Counted from the first letter of the stretch, positions 27,935-36,516 are shown. The stretch is 64,000 nt of DNA from Ectobacillus panaciterrae DSM 19096 (GCF_000430785.1 NZ_AUMR01000005.1:1-64000); one strand, 5' to 3'. Made by a program: numbers and translations. The notes: a model not told the origin generated them from the letters alone.

Positions 27935-28148
27935 CAGACTCTCCTTTCGGGCCATGCTTCTCTATTTATCATAATACAGTCTCCTTGTTTTTCCTATGCA
28001 AAATTCTTCTGTAAAAAAACATTTCTTTCGCACAAGAATTTTTATTCAAAGAACACTAATAAAAAAAAGCAATAATATATCCAAAAGAGAATAAATATGT
28101 TATATTATGAATAAAAATGTATCAGTTAGCACAGAGAGGAGCTTCACT

Positions 28149-28331
28149 ATGAAAATTTGGTTTTATGAACAAGATGAAAAGGATGCGGATTTGTTAGGCA
28201 TTTGGGACAATGTTCCTGTTATTCCCCGCATTGGGGAAAAGATCGAGATTATTGATCAAACCCGCACTGTTGCAGATATAAAATACGTAAAAAAAGGCGG
28301 CAATTTTAAAGTCGAAGTCATTGTAGCGTAG
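28149..28331 (+). CDS. Small hypothetical protein (60 aa)
   Basis: MKIWFYEQDEKDADLLGIWD ... IGEKIEIIDQTRTVADIKYVKKG, 60 residues, looks like a small all-beta domain. GAGAGGAG lies 8 nt before ATG 28149. It sits alone; the stop codon is merged with the start of repeat C3. Similar short proteins occur in Bacillaceae without assigned role. Confidence 0.72.
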   Translation: MKIWFYEQDEKDADLLGIWDNVPVIPRIGEKIEIIDQTRTVADIKYVKKGGNFKVEVIVA

Positions 28332-28506
28332 TAAGAAAAGCGGAACCTTCGAGGTGCAGAACCAGAGGTTCTCACCCCTTAAAGGCGCTTTTTGCCTTTA
28401 TCCCGCTCTAAGCGTCCGTAACTTAGATGTTTAAACAAGGATGAAGTTTCATCTTATGCGGGTGAGGTTCTCTGGTGGCAGCACCTTGCCGGGGGAGCTG
28501 GACATC
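28330..28506. repeat. Repeat family C, copy C3
   Basis: Begins in the stop region of the preceding gene (AAGAAAAGCGGAACC). It keeps the outer arms GAGGTGCAGAACCAGAGG and CTCTGGTGGCAGCACC and the enlarged centre of C2 (CCCGCTCTAAGCGTCCGTAA), but lacks the CATCTGTGGAGG hairpin, so it is an intermediate form. Confidence 0.85.
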
Positions 28507-28536
28507 CCCCAAACTTTTATACTTTCTTATGTTATA

Positions 28537-28572
28537 AAAAAGGAGACCTGTTGAAGGTCCCCTTTTTATTTT
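28537..28572 (+). terminator. Intrinsic terminator
   Basis: Stem AAAAAGGAGACC / GGTCCCCTTTTT with a short loop and T-run. Confidence 0.8.
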
Positions 28573-28686
28573 TTGAGCATGGCATACAACTTCATACCCT
28601 GCCGATGAAAGGTTCCATACATTTGAAACTCGGACTTTTCATACAGCTGAATAGCTCTTTTATTGAAAACAGCTGCGGTCAGTCTC
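28566..28686 (-). pseudogene. C-terminal remnant of a GNAT acetyltransferase
   Basis: About 40 codons read LRLTAAVFNKRAIQLYEKSE, then FQMYGTFHRQGMKLYAMLKK and stop. The FNKRAIxLYEKxxF block is the conserved C-terminal part of GNAT enzymes. A stop codon lies directly upstream and no acetyl-CoA loop is present, so the 5' two thirds of the gene have been deleted. Confidence 0.7.
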
Positions 28687-28726
28687 AATTATGTTGAAAC
28701 ATTTTCTTCCATTGAAAAGAGCTTCT

Positions 28727-29785
28727 TCACGAAATTCTCGGCCGACTTTCCTCCGCTTTCGTTACAATAGCCTTGTTCCCCTGCACCTCAAGCCTTACAT
28801 AGTCCTCTTCCTGCAATTTAAGCTGATTTACAATCTCATCCGGAAGCTCGACTGCCATGAAGTGATTGGTAATAAGCACTTTGCTGTATACGCCTTTGTC
28901 AGGATGAAACAGCTCTTCCTTATAAATCGGCTGCAATACGGGCAGCCCTTTTTCGGCAGCCATTCTCCATGTTTTTCGGATAAACGGCACAATCCAAAAC
29001 AAACTGAGCACGACGGCGCCGATGCTAATGCCCAGCTCCGGAACAGATCGCAAATCCGAGAGCTTAACAGGACCATCTGTTTGCAGCATATCGCTGCTCC
29101 CGATTTGAATGAAGCTGACAATCAAGTTATTGAGCGCATGAACGACCATACCTGTCAGCAAGCTCTTCGTTTTAATATAAAGCAAGCTCATGATGACTCC
29201 GAATATGGCTGCCCCGATTATGTCGGAGTGCCCGAGTCCGAATAAAACGGATGACACAATAATAGCTCTTTTGACCCCCCATTTATAAGCAAGACGATTC
29301 AAAAAGAAACCGCGGAATACCAGCTCCTCCATAAAAGGCGCATACACGCATGCAGAAATGACGCTGTATATGACGGTAAATGTGTTACTGTTATCTATAA
29401 TTCCTTCCGCATTCATCATATCCAATATAAAATTCGGCGCAAGATACGATAAAATATAAAATTGCACGGTTGAAATGCCGGATGAAAAAATCATTCCCAT
29501 CACCGTCGCAATACCTATCAGCTTCCAATTCCACACTTCCGGTTTATCAAGGAAGCTCTTAAACTGTACGTTATGATCCTTTGTTTTATAAATGAGCCAT
29601 AGGATTGGAAAGATAAAAAAGACAAGCGTATCGCTGATAATTGTATAAAGGCTGTCACCGAGCAGCCCGAACGAGGAGAGAAACGATAACGGAATATAAA
29701 CAACCGCCGCGGACAACAGCATCCAAAGAAAGAAACTCCGAAGTTTAATATGCGCAAATGCTGCAGAAATAGAAAACACCCCCAT
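28727..29785 (-). CDS. CPBP (Abi) intramembrane protease with C-terminal AbrB-like domain
   Basis: A 352-residue protein. The membrane part has about seven helices with the CPBP motifs FMEELVFRGFFLNRL (EExxxR) at about residues 180-194 and GLGHSDIIGAAIFGV and HALNNLIVSF further on. The last 50 residues are soluble and read FMAVELPDEIVNQLKLQEED followed by YVRLEVQGNKAIV, similar to SpoVT/AbrB swapped-hairpin domains. CPBP proteases process prenylated or other membrane substrates; in Gram-positives they often go with bacteriocin immunity or ABC systems. It lies downstream of a GntR-ABC operon behind a terminator. The ATG at 29785 has only a weak ribosome site. Confidence 0.8.
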   Translation of the reverse strand: MGVFSISAAFAHIKLRSFFLWMLLSAAVVYIPLSFLSSFGLLGDSLYTIISDTLVFFIFPILWLIYKTKDHNVQFKSFLDKPEVWNWKLIGIATVMGMIFSSGISTVQFYILSYLAPNFILDMMNAEGIIDNSNTFTVIYSVISACVYAPFMEELVFRGFFLNRLAYKWGVKRAIIVSSVLFGLGHSDIIGAAIFGVIMSLLYIKTKSLLTGMVVHALNNLIVSFIQIGSSDMLQTDGPVKLSDLRSVPELGISIGAVVLSLFWIVPFIRKTWRMAAEKGLPVLQPIYKEELFHPDKGVYSKVLITNHFMAVELPDEIVNQLKLQEEDYVRLEVQGNKAIVTKAEESRPRIS

Positions 29786-29843
29786 CAATCTCTGTTTCTC
29801 TTTTCCATTTTACAGGATTTTGTTTCGTTTTTCTTTCTTATTA

Positions 29844-29871
29844 TAAAAAAACTCTCTGCTAAGCAGAGAGT
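29844..29871 (-). terminator. Terminator of the GntR-ABC operon
   Basis: Stem ACTCTCTGCT / AGCAGAGAGT followed on the minus strand by seven T; it overlaps the stop of the last permease gene. Confidence 0.9.
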
Positions 29872-30636
29872 CTATAAAATATCTCGTTTTTGAAACACAG
29901 CTGCGGCTGTGATAAGAAATGCTCCTATATAAGCAGCAACAAGAAGCAAGGATGCGGTCATACTGAAATCGGCAAACATAGGCTTCATTCCATGATTCAC
30001 AAGCGGATTGCTGTCATAAATGCTCGGATATAGATGGAAAACAAACAAGAACTTCGCCCATTTGTAACCGCCCAGCAGCATCATAACGATATTTTCCGAA
30101 AACAAAACAAATATCGCCGCTACAATTGGAATGACAGCGCTGCGAAACAGGGTGGCAAAAAGGAAAGAAAATGTTGCATAGAAGATGAGTCTTGGAAGTT
30201 GATAGACTAGAATTTTGCTGTATATTCCCGCTGTCAGATTCGTTTCGCCGCCAAATGCAAGGCTGCCGAGCAAAAGGGAAACTGCCGCCGCGAACATCAC
30301 CATCAACACGATTGCCAATATAACAGTGATATACTTAGAGAGCAATATGAACACACGCTTTTGCGGACGAATTAGCAGCTGCTTGATAGTACCCTTTTGA
30401 AACTCTTCCGCCACTATTTTTGCGCCCAATACAACTCCGTATAATGCAATGAAAGACAGCAGGCTGTCAACGTTCATGTTTGCAAAATCAAGCAGAGAAT
30501 CCACTTTCAGTTCTTGTGGAAGCCACTTCTTGGCAACAACAAGAGATATACCGGAAACCACAACTAAAAATATGGCAAAAATATAAGAGCCTTTTTTGGC
30601 ATGAAGCTTTAAAAACTCGTTCCGTAATACATTCAT
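29872..30636 (-). CDS. ABC-2 type transporter permease
   Basis: A 254-residue membrane protein with six helices: a first one at residues 15-35 (GSYIFAIFLVVVSGISLVVA), a cytoplasmic EEFQKGTIKQLLIRPQKR segment typical of ABC-2 permeases coupled to BcrA-type ATPases, and four more. It overlaps the ATPase gene upstream by 1 nt. Such pairs export lantibiotics or other peptides and often confer immunity. It is the last gene of a five-gene operon. Confidence 0.88.
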   Translation of the reverse strand: MNVLRNEFLKLHAKKGSYIFAIFLVVVSGISLVVAKKWLPQELKVDSLLDFANMNVDSLLSFIALYGVVLGAKIVAEEFQKGTIKQLLIRPQKRVFILLSKYITVILAIVLMVMFAAAVSLLLGSLAFGGETNLTAGIYSKILVYQLPRLIFYATFSFLFATLFRSAVIPIVAAIFVLFSENIVMMLLGGYKWAKFLFVFHLYPSIYDSNPLVNHGMKPMFADFSMTASLLLVAAYIGAFLITAAAVFQKRDIL

Positions 30637-31532
30637 TATGCTTTCGCCCCTTCTATTAACGTTAAAAATTCTTCTTCCAGCGACTTATTTTGGACGCCCA
30701 CACCGTATACACGAACTTCGTTTAAGATCAGCTGCTTCACAAGCTCAGGAATTTCTTCTCGGACAGCCGTCACAAGAACGGTGTTTCCTTGTAATTCTCC
30801 ATTTAAAATATCCCGTGCACGAACGGCAGGATCTGCTTCGAATAAAACGGAAACAGCCCCTTGTTCATCCTGCTGTTGCTTTAAGCTGTATTCTCTTACA
30901 AATTGACCATTTTGTATAATAACAACACGGTCGCACATCAGCTCGATCTCGCTCAGCAAATGGCTGGATACAAGCACGGCAATGCCTTCCTCTTTCGCTA
31001 AGTGCTGCAAGTAATCCCGCAGCTGGCGAATGCCTGCCGGATCAAGCCCGTTCGTCGGTTCATCCAAAATCAATACCTTCGGACGATGAAGCAGAGCCTG
31101 CGCAATTCCTAAGCGCTGCTTCATTCCCAGCGAATATGTTTTTACTTTTTTATGAATGGCATCCGCCAAATCCACAAGCTCTACAATCTCTTGGATGCGG
31201 GCAGACCCTATAGCTGTGGCAGCCATATTGGCAAAATGTTTTAAATTTTGCATGCCCGTCATATATTCATAGAGCTCCGGATTTTCAACGATGGCACCGA
31301 TATGAGCCAGCGCTTTCTCTCTTTCCGTGCGAATGCTGTGGCCGTTTATTTCAATATCGCCTGCCGTCATGGAAATGAGTCCTGTTATCATCCGAATCGT
31401 CGTTGTTTTACCGCTTCCGTTCGGTCCTAAAAATCCGTATACCTCTCCCTCCTGCACCTCGAAAGAAAGGTCGCGTATAATTTCTTTCTTGCCAATCTTT
31501 TTGTGTACATTTCGCAGTGATACAACTCCCAT
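30636..31532 (-). CDS. ABC transporter ATPase (BcrA/lantibiotic-immunity type)
   Basis: A 298-residue ATPase. Walker A is GPNGSGKTTT, the signature is YSLGMKQRLGIAQALL, Walker B is VLILDEPTNGLDPAG, and the switch His is in VSSHLLSEIE. The C-terminal 80 residues form the extra domain usual for drug-export ATPases of the DrrA/BcrA family. Paired with the permease at 29872. Part of the operon led by the GntR regulator at 33030. Confidence 0.92.
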   Translation of the reverse strand: MGVVSLRNVHKKIGKKEIIRDLSFEVQEGEVYGFLGPNGSGKTTTIRMITGLISMTAGDIEINGHSIRTEREKALAHIGAIVENPELYEYMTGMQNLKHFANMAATAIGSARIQEIVELVDLADAIHKKVKTYSLGMKQRLGIAQALLHRPKVLILDEPTNGLDPAGIRQLRDYLQHLAKEEGIAVLVSSHLLSEIELMCDRVVIIQNGQFVREYSLKQQQDEQGAVSVLFEADPAVRARDILNGELQGNTVLVTAVREEIPELVKQLILNEVRVYGVGVQNKSLEEEFLTLIEGAKA

Positions 31533-31543
31533 ATAATCTCCTC

Positions 31544-32338
31544 CTAGTTCTCCACTTGTTTTTCAATGAGAAAAGCTGTGCCTGCAATGAGTAATATCAG
31601 GCACACAATATTAAATATCACACCGTATAAGTGCAACGTACTGGGAAAAATACTAACCGTTAATTGGCCTGCCCCGTCCCCGTATCCGACTTTATTAACA
31701 TCTTCAAGCAGCGCCCAGTTTGGGAAAGCACCTTCAACAAGTGACCTGATAAAATTCAGGACGGCATTCACAACAAAGAAAAAGATGGCACAGACAATTC
31801 CCTTTGCTTTCGCTGCAATCGGAAGAGAGTGAGCTAGAACAATGGCAAAAAAGAGCTGTACAAGCATAGCGTAGCTTTCTGCATATCCGATTATACTAAA
31901 CAGCCCTTGTTGAGAGGGATTCGCTGTCAGCAGCTGCCGCAAGCCTGCATGAATTTCTGTTTCTCCCGCTGAAGCATGCAAAAGTATATGCATAGCTCCC
32001 AGCCCTATTATTTGTACTACTGCGGCCGTAATGGTCCAATACAGCAATGCAGACACAAGATACGTCCATCCGCGAACCGGAATCATTCTTGTCAGCGGAT
32101 TTTTTATCAACTGCCGAAACATAGAAAACGTCTGAAGCAACAAAAACAGCATTACGGCGAAAAAGGTGAGAAAGGCGCCAACAAAGCTCATCACTTCTCT
32201 TGTTTCCTGCTCCGCGCCTAGCATATGAAATACTTTCATATTTAAGAAGATAAGAAGCTGTATCACCACAAAAACAAGCAATACTGTCAGCAAGCTTCTG
32301 CTGTTGCTTTTAAATTGATATTGCAATAGCTTTATCAT
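31544..32338 (-). CDS. ABC transporter permease
   Basis: A 264-residue protein with six membrane helices, starting MIKLLQYQFKSNSRSLLTVL. The pattern matches membrane partners of YtrB-like ATPases. The start overlaps the ATPase gene upstream by 4 nt. It is followed 11 nt later by the second ATPase gene. Confidence 0.85.
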   Translation of the reverse strand: MIKLLQYQFKSNSRSLLTVLLVFVVIQLLIFLNMKVFHMLGAEQETREVMSFVGAFLTFFAVMLFLLLQTFSMFRQLIKNPLTRMIPVRGWTYLVSALLYWTITAAVVQIIGLGAMHILLHASAGETEIHAGLRQLLTANPSQQGLFSIIGYAESYAMLVQLFFAIVLAHSLPIAAKAKGIVCAIFFFVVNAVLNFIRSLVEGAFPNWALLEDVNKVGYGDGAGQLTVSIFPSTLHLYGVIFNIVCLILLIAGTAFLIEKQVEN

Positions 32339-33033
32339 GAGCCAAATACCTCCTTGAACAACTCATCCACTGCCTTTCCTTTTTCAAAGCGCAGCTTCTC
32401 CACATTTTCATGTAGCACAACTTCTCCGTCTTTTAAAATAATTACTTCATCAAACAGCTTTTCAATTTCATGGATAAGATGAGTGGAAATAATCATCGTC
32501 CGTTCTTCATGGTAAAATTCAATAAGCATATCTAATATTTGTTCCCTGGCAACCGGGTCGATCCCGCCGAGCGGCTCATCTAATACATACAGTTTGGCAT
32601 TCCTCGACATCGTTAAAATCAATTGCACCTTTTCGAGCGTTCCTTTTGATAAAGAAGCAATTCTGTCCTCTTGCGAAATATTCATGGACGCAAGCGTGGT
32701 CACAGCTTTCATCGCATCGAAATCCGCAAAGAAATCATGATAAAAAGCTATCGCATCCTTCACTTTCATCCACTGATCCAAAAACGGGCCGTCCGGCATA
32801 AAAGACACGATTTGTTTCGTCTCCAATCCCGCTTCTTTTTCATCAATCATAATTGTTCCTTCACTTTTATGAAGAAGACCGGCTAATAGCTTCAATAAGG
32901 TCGTTTTGCCGCTTCCGTTGCTTCCGACCAATCCAATGATTTTACCCGGTGTCAAAGTCAGATTAATGCCGTTCAATGCTGTTTTAGAACCGTACTTTTT
33001 GGATACGCCTTCTAGCTTAACAAGATCATTCAT
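32335..33033 (-). CDS. ABC transporter ATPase (YtrB-like)
   Basis: A 232-residue ATPase: Walker A GSNGSGKTTLL, signature LSKGTLEKVQLILTMS (a G-rich variant, LSKGT rather than LSGGQ, common in YtrB-type ATPases), Walker B LYVLDEPLGGIDPVA, switch region ISTHLIHEIE. It is short, without the C-terminal extension of the other ATPase. The start overlaps the gntR stop by 4 nt, so regulator and transporter are translationally coupled. Operons of this form in Bacillus respond to cell-wall antibiotics. Confidence 0.92.
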   Translation of the reverse strand: MNDLVKLEGVSKKYGSKTALNGINLTLTPGKIIGLVGSNGSGKTTLLKLLAGLLHKSEGTIMIDEKEAGLETKQIVSFMPDGPFLDQWMKVKDAIAFYHDFFADFDAMKAVTTLASMNISQEDRIASLSKGTLEKVQLILTMSRNAKLYVLDEPLGGIDPVAREQILDMLIEFYHEERTMIISTHLIHEIEKLFDEVIILKDGEVVLHENVEKLRFEKGKAVDELFKEVFGS

Positions 33034-33407
33034 GCCTCTTCTCCCTTCTTCTGCAGTGATGACCGAACAAGAACAACAATTTCCTCCTCTGAAAATCCTA
33101 ACGCGTTCATTCCGTTAATAAAGGCAGTTAAAAGCTCTTTGGACATGTCTTTTTTCATCTCCATAATTCTTCCCCTCTCCTTCGTTACGTACCTGCCCAT
33201 TCCCCTGCGTGTTTCTATAATGCCTTCCCGCTCCAGCTCTTGAAATGTACGCTGAATCGTATTTGGATTAATCTGCAATTCACCGGCCAGCTCGCGCACG
33301 GATGGAACCTTATTTCCCTCATGCAAGCGCCCTGTCACAATCTCTTTCTTGATGTAGGTCATAAGCTGAATATAGATAGGTATGTTTGGATCAAATTCCA
33401 TTTTCAT
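33030..33407 (-). CDS. GntR-family regulator, YtrA subfamily
   Basis: A 125-residue regulator with a GntR winged helix (IYIQLMTYIKKEIVTGRLHE ... VRELAGELQINPNTIQRTFQELEREGII) and a short C-terminal helical dimerisation tail of about 50 residues, typical of YtrA proteins that lack a ligand domain. First gene of a five-gene operon with two ABC transporters. A perfect palindrome just upstream of the start is its probable operator, so it should repress its own operon until an inducer (often a peptide antibiotic) is sensed. Confidence 0.92.
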   Translation of the reverse strand: MKMEFDPNIPIYIQLMTYIKKEIVTGRLHEGNKVPSVRELAGELQINPNTIQRTFQELEREGIIETRRGMGRYVTKERGRIMEMKKDMSKELLTAFINGMNALGFSEEEIVVLVRSSLQKKGEEA

Positions 33408-33425
33408 ACTCCCCTCCTAACGTTC

Positions 33426-33451
33426 TAGTGTATTAGTTAAATAATACACTA
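33426..33451. promoter_or_regulatory. Operator palindrome of the YtrA-like regulator
   Basis: A perfect 10-bp inverted repeat, TAGTGTATTA and TAATACACTA, with a 6-bp spacer, 19 bp before the gntR start. Its size and AT-rich form agree with operators of YtrA-type GntR proteins, which overlap their own promoter. Confidence 0.82.
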
Positions 33452-33618
33452 ATATATGTATGCTGTAAATATATAGAAGTAAAAAAGAAAAAGCCCATTT
33501 TATGAGCTTTTTTGTGACGTATTTCAATATGTTGTAATATTTTATCCTGCAAAAAAGAGGTACGTGCATAAAATGTAAGGAATATACAATTATAAAGCTC
33601 GCAAAAGGAAGTGTTACA

Positions 33619-34089
33619 ATGAAAAGCTTATATGTGGTATGCTATGAAAGTTCGCCAGAACGCATGCTTTCCCCTTCCATACAAGGCCAAATTCACCAGG
33701 TGAATGACTACCTATGCCGACTCGGCATTCAAAAAATTGTATCCGGCTCCTCTCCCCTTGCTTTGCAGCTTATTGAGCCCTCAGCGAAACAGCTTTGCAT
33801 CCCTATCTTTGTTCATAACCCATTTCATTCTCGAAAGACGGAGCACGCTGCATGTCATGATGCCATTCCTGCTATTTTTGAGGAAGAACTGCGCCTTCCC
33901 ACTTCTCCTGTCGTTTTTGTGATGAAGAAAGAAAATGCTCTTCGACTTTTTCAATACATTGATCCGTTGTCCCTAGAAGCCGAAGGGACATCATTAAGCA
34001 GCATAGAGCTGTTTCATATTGTGTGTGAACAAGACCGCATCGGCATGGAACGGCTATGGAAGCCTTTGCTGCCTTTTTCGGCAGATTAA
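33619..34089 (+). CDS. Degenerate histidine-phosphatase-like protein
   Basis: A 156-residue protein with the outline of a phosphoglycerate-mutase-like fold: an N-terminal strand (LYVVCYESSPERM, where RHG would be expected), then IQGQIHQVNDYLCRLGIQKIVSGSSPLALQLIEP, the block that normally reads VVSSPLxRAxQTAEP, and FVMKKENALRLF in place of the late histidine block. The catalytic RHG and the second histidine are missing, so enzyme activity is unlikely. AAAAGGAAGTG precedes the ATG. Function unknown. Confidence 0.65.
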   Translation: MKSLYVVCYESSPERMLSPSIQGQIHQVNDYLCRLGIQKIVSGSSPLALQLIEPSAKQLCIPIFVHNPFHSRKTEHAACHDAIPAIFEEELRLPTSPVVFVMKKENALRLFQYIDPLSLEAEGTSLSSIELFHIVCEQDRIGMERLWKPLLPFSAD

Positions 34090-34156
34090 CAGAAAGCGGT
34101 CTTATTTCAGAAGCCTTTCAATCGTATCCTGTAGCATGTACTGTTTACAATTTTAC

Positions 34157-34340
34157 TATATAAGTCCACTTTGTTATTCCGACATATCTATCATTTGCCA
34201 CGTAGAACAAAAGGGAAACTGCGCTCGCTCCCTCTCTCTGGTTTACCCCTGCATAGGGTTTGACCCACTAGCTTAGTCGGATGCTCTCTCCCCCTAAAAG
34301 AAAAGTTTCTATGTCGATTTTTTTAGTTGCATTTATATAT
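34157..34340. repeat. Dispersed repeat family B, copy B3 (inverted)
   Basis: Ends TATATAAGTCCACTTTG and (other side) GTTGCATTTATATA. It shares the inner blocks TCCGACATATC, ACGTAGAACAAAAGGGAAAC, GGTTTACCCCTGCA and TCGGATGCTCTCTCCCCC with B1 and B2 at 45164-45644. Non-coding; fills the gap between 34090 and 34389. Confidence 0.85.
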
Positions 34341-34388
34341 ACAAGAACAGAAGATAGTCAGCTCTTAAATTGAACTGACCACCCTCTG

Positions 34389-35216
34389 TTATTTACTTCC
34401 TTTTCCATATTCTTGTTGGATAATCGCAATATTTTTTGCATGACATTCTTTTGTGAAGCTTGACGGAAACGGCAGTTCCTCTTCCAATGCCTGAACTGTT
34501 TCTACGTCTTCCTTCATTACAGCGCAAATCAGACGTTCAAGATAATCCTGCGAAACTCTGATTCTTCGTTTCATTTCTTCTTCGCTTGCCGTCGTTTGAC
34601 CGTGACCGGGCACCAGTACCTTTACCGCATGAAAATGCAAAATACGTTCAGCTTTTTGAAGGGTTTCCTCGTACGATTTCGCGCTGTCATGTATAAACGG
34701 CAGTTCAAAATCAGATACGTAATCACCTGCAATCCATATGCCAAGCTGTCCAATTACAGTAAACAACCCGTCATGCGTATGTCCTGGGGAGAGATAAAAG
34801 GTCATCGTTGTCCCTCCAATTGTGAGCTGTTGTCCGTCTTCTTCAATCATTATATCCACTTCCGGAAACGCAATCGGATATGACCGCTTTATATAATAGT
34901 CATTGTCAAACTGTCTGATGAGATTCAATTTTTGTTCTTTATTCGGGTGCTCCTGCAGCCCTTTGCTTCCTATTACCTTTGCACCGGGAAAAGCATGATA
35001 GCCGATAATATGATCGAAGTCCCCATGTGTAAACAGCAAGTACAGTTCTCTTCCATTTTGAATTTGCGCTACGTACCGCTGTATTTCCTCGATTTCATAC
35101 GGAAGCCAATTCGGGTCTGTAATTAATATGAACTCATCAGCCTCGACTACAGCACATGTTGTTTGATATAGAGCACTTTGAAATACGGTAAGTCTGTCAT
35201 TTTGAAATTGGATCAT
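34389..35216 (-). CDS. MBL-fold metallo-hydrolase
   Basis: A 275-residue metallo-beta-lactamase-fold protein. Zinc ligands are in FTHGDFDHIIGY (the HxxxDH-type block, with H-G-D-F-D-H), LSPGHTHDG and GDYVSDFELP, and a late VLVPGHGQTTAS. Substrate unknown; the family includes thioesterases, lactonases and glyoxalase II. It ends the unit with the quinone reductase gene 12 nt upstream and is probably co-transcribed. Confidence 0.87.
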   Translation of the reverse strand: MIQFQNDRLTVFQSALYQTTCAVVEADEFILITDPNWLPYEIEEIQRYVAQIQNGRELYLLFTHGDFDHIIGYHAFPGAKVIGSKGLQEHPNKEQKLNLIRQFDNDYYIKRSYPIAFPEVDIMIEEDGQQLTIGGTTMTFYLSPGHTHDGLFTVIGQLGIWIAGDYVSDFELPFIHDSAKSYEETLQKAERILHFHAVKVLVPGHGQTTASEEEMKRRIRVSQDYLERLICAVMKEDVETVQALEEELPFPSSFTKECHAKNIAIIQQEYGKGSK

Positions 35217-35227
35217 CTGTTTTCCCC

Positions 35228-36193
35228 TTATGGAATCAATAAAATTTTACCTGTACTCTTGCGGCTTTCTAAATAAAGATGCGCTTCTTGTCCATCATGC
35301 AAAGCAAATACAGACGGCTCGTTCATGTGCAAACGGCCTTCCTCCATCCAGCGAAACAGCTCTTGAGATCGGTTGACACGCTCTTCATATGACGTAAGAA
35401 CATTCCAAAGGTCTCCGCCGGTCAATGTTTTGGATGTATCCATTAGCATGCGCGGATCAACCGGAGCCGGATCTCCTCCTGCCATTCCGTAAAATATAAC
35501 GGTTCCCCCGATGCGCGTTGCCCCGAAGCTATCCATAAGCGTAGATCCTACTGATTCATAGACAGCATCCACACCGCACTCATTCGTTGCTTCAAGTACC
35601 TTCTGCTTCCAGTCTTCATTATAGAGGAATACGAAATCCGCTCCCGCAAATTGTGCTGCAGCTGCCTTTTCCTTTGAAGATGTAAGTCCGATTACTCTTC
35701 CGCCAAGCAGCTTCACAATTTGCACAAGCAGCTGTCCTACACCGCCGGCTGCGGCGTGAACGAGCACTATATCATTTTGCTTAATTGCATAGCTGTCCTT
35801 CGTTAAATAGTGTGCCGTCAGCCCTTGCAAGAGCACCGACGCCGCTTCTTTAAATGAAATGCCCTCCGGCAACGGAATCGCTTTTTCTTTCGGCACAGCC
35901 ACAAGCTCTGCATTCGCATATGGCACATCCGCAAAGGCGATACGATTCCCAACAGATACACCCTTCACATGTGCTCCTACTTGCTCCGCGATGCCTGCAC
36001 CCTCATACCCTAAGATGTACGGAGGCTTCCCTGCCAAATGATAGTTGCCTTTTCTTCTATACACATCGGCAAAGTTCAAGCCGATCGCCTGCATTCTTAC
36101 TAATATTTCATCAGGACCGATAACCGGATCGGCAATTTCACGATACTCCAATACTTCTGGTCCGCCGAATCTTTCAAAGACAAGTGCTTTCAT
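35228..36193 (-). CDS. Quinone oxidoreductase / zinc-free MDR dehydrogenase
   Basis: A 321-residue medium-chain reductase. The N-terminal GroES-like domain (MKALVFERFGGPEVLEYREI, ILGYEGAGIAEQVG) and the NADPH-binding Rossmann motif VHAAAGGVGQLLVQI at about residues 142-156 are clear; zinc-binding cysteines are missing, as in NADPH:quinone reductases. It is upstream of the MBL gene, possibly a detoxification pair. Confidence 0.9.
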   Translation of the reverse strand: MKALVFERFGGPEVLEYREIADPVIGPDEILVRMQAIGLNFADVYRRKGNYHLAGKPPYILGYEGAGIAEQVGAHVKGVSVGNRIAFADVPYANAELVAVPKEKAIPLPEGISFKEAASVLLQGLTAHYLTKDSYAIKQNDIVLVHAAAGGVGQLLVQIVKLLGGRVIGLTSSKEKAAAAQFAGADFVFLYNEDWKQKVLEATNECGVDAVYESVGSTLMDSFGATRIGGTVIFYGMAGGDPAPVDPRMLMDTSKTLTGGDLWNVLTSYEERVNRSQELFRWMEEGRLHMNEPSVFALHDGQEAHLYLESRKSTGKILLIP

Positions 36194-36286
36194 ATGTATA
36201 CCTCATCTGCAATAAATTTTTGTAATACGCTTTCATTAAAGAGAATTTTCAAAAGAAATGCAAGCAATTGCTTTTGTCGTACTCTT

Positions 36287-36374
36287 AACGGGCATAGTGC
36301 GCCTGCTGAGTATGATCTCCAAATGAAGGAAAGGAATGAGATGCATTGCTGTGAAATTCTATAATTTCTCATTT
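36287..36374. repeat. Repeat D, copy D1 (beside nirBD)
   Basis: AACGGGCATAGTGCGCCTGC ... GATGCATTGCTGTGAAATTC then TATAATTTCTCATTT. The same two blocks, separated by an extra 75 bp or so, occur at 39500-39661 on the other side of nirBD. Only two copies in the window. No gene is seen in 36194-36390. Confidence 0.7.
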
Positions 36375-36391
36375 AAGTCAATAAAAAGTCC

Positions 36392-36437
36392 AGAAACGTA
36401 ATATACCTTGGATTGCTCCAAGGTATATTACGTTTCT
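36392..36437 (-). terminator. Terminator of the nirBD operon
   Basis: A perfect 20-bp stem (AGAAACGTAATATACCTTGG and its complement) with loop ATTGCT. No long U-run, but the position just after nirD and the strength of the hairpin suggest a terminator or a processing site. Confidence 0.65.
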
Positions 36438-36516
36438 TGTGTTACTAATTAAACCCGCTGTAACAATAGTGGAGCACGGCTTCTTCTCCGCCTCTCCCAA
36501 AGATAGAGGAATCGCC

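Noticed and set aside
33488-33515. Hairpin AAAAGC ... GCTTTTTT as a terminator
   Set aside because: Stem is short and no transcript is expected to end here, since the flanking genes diverge.
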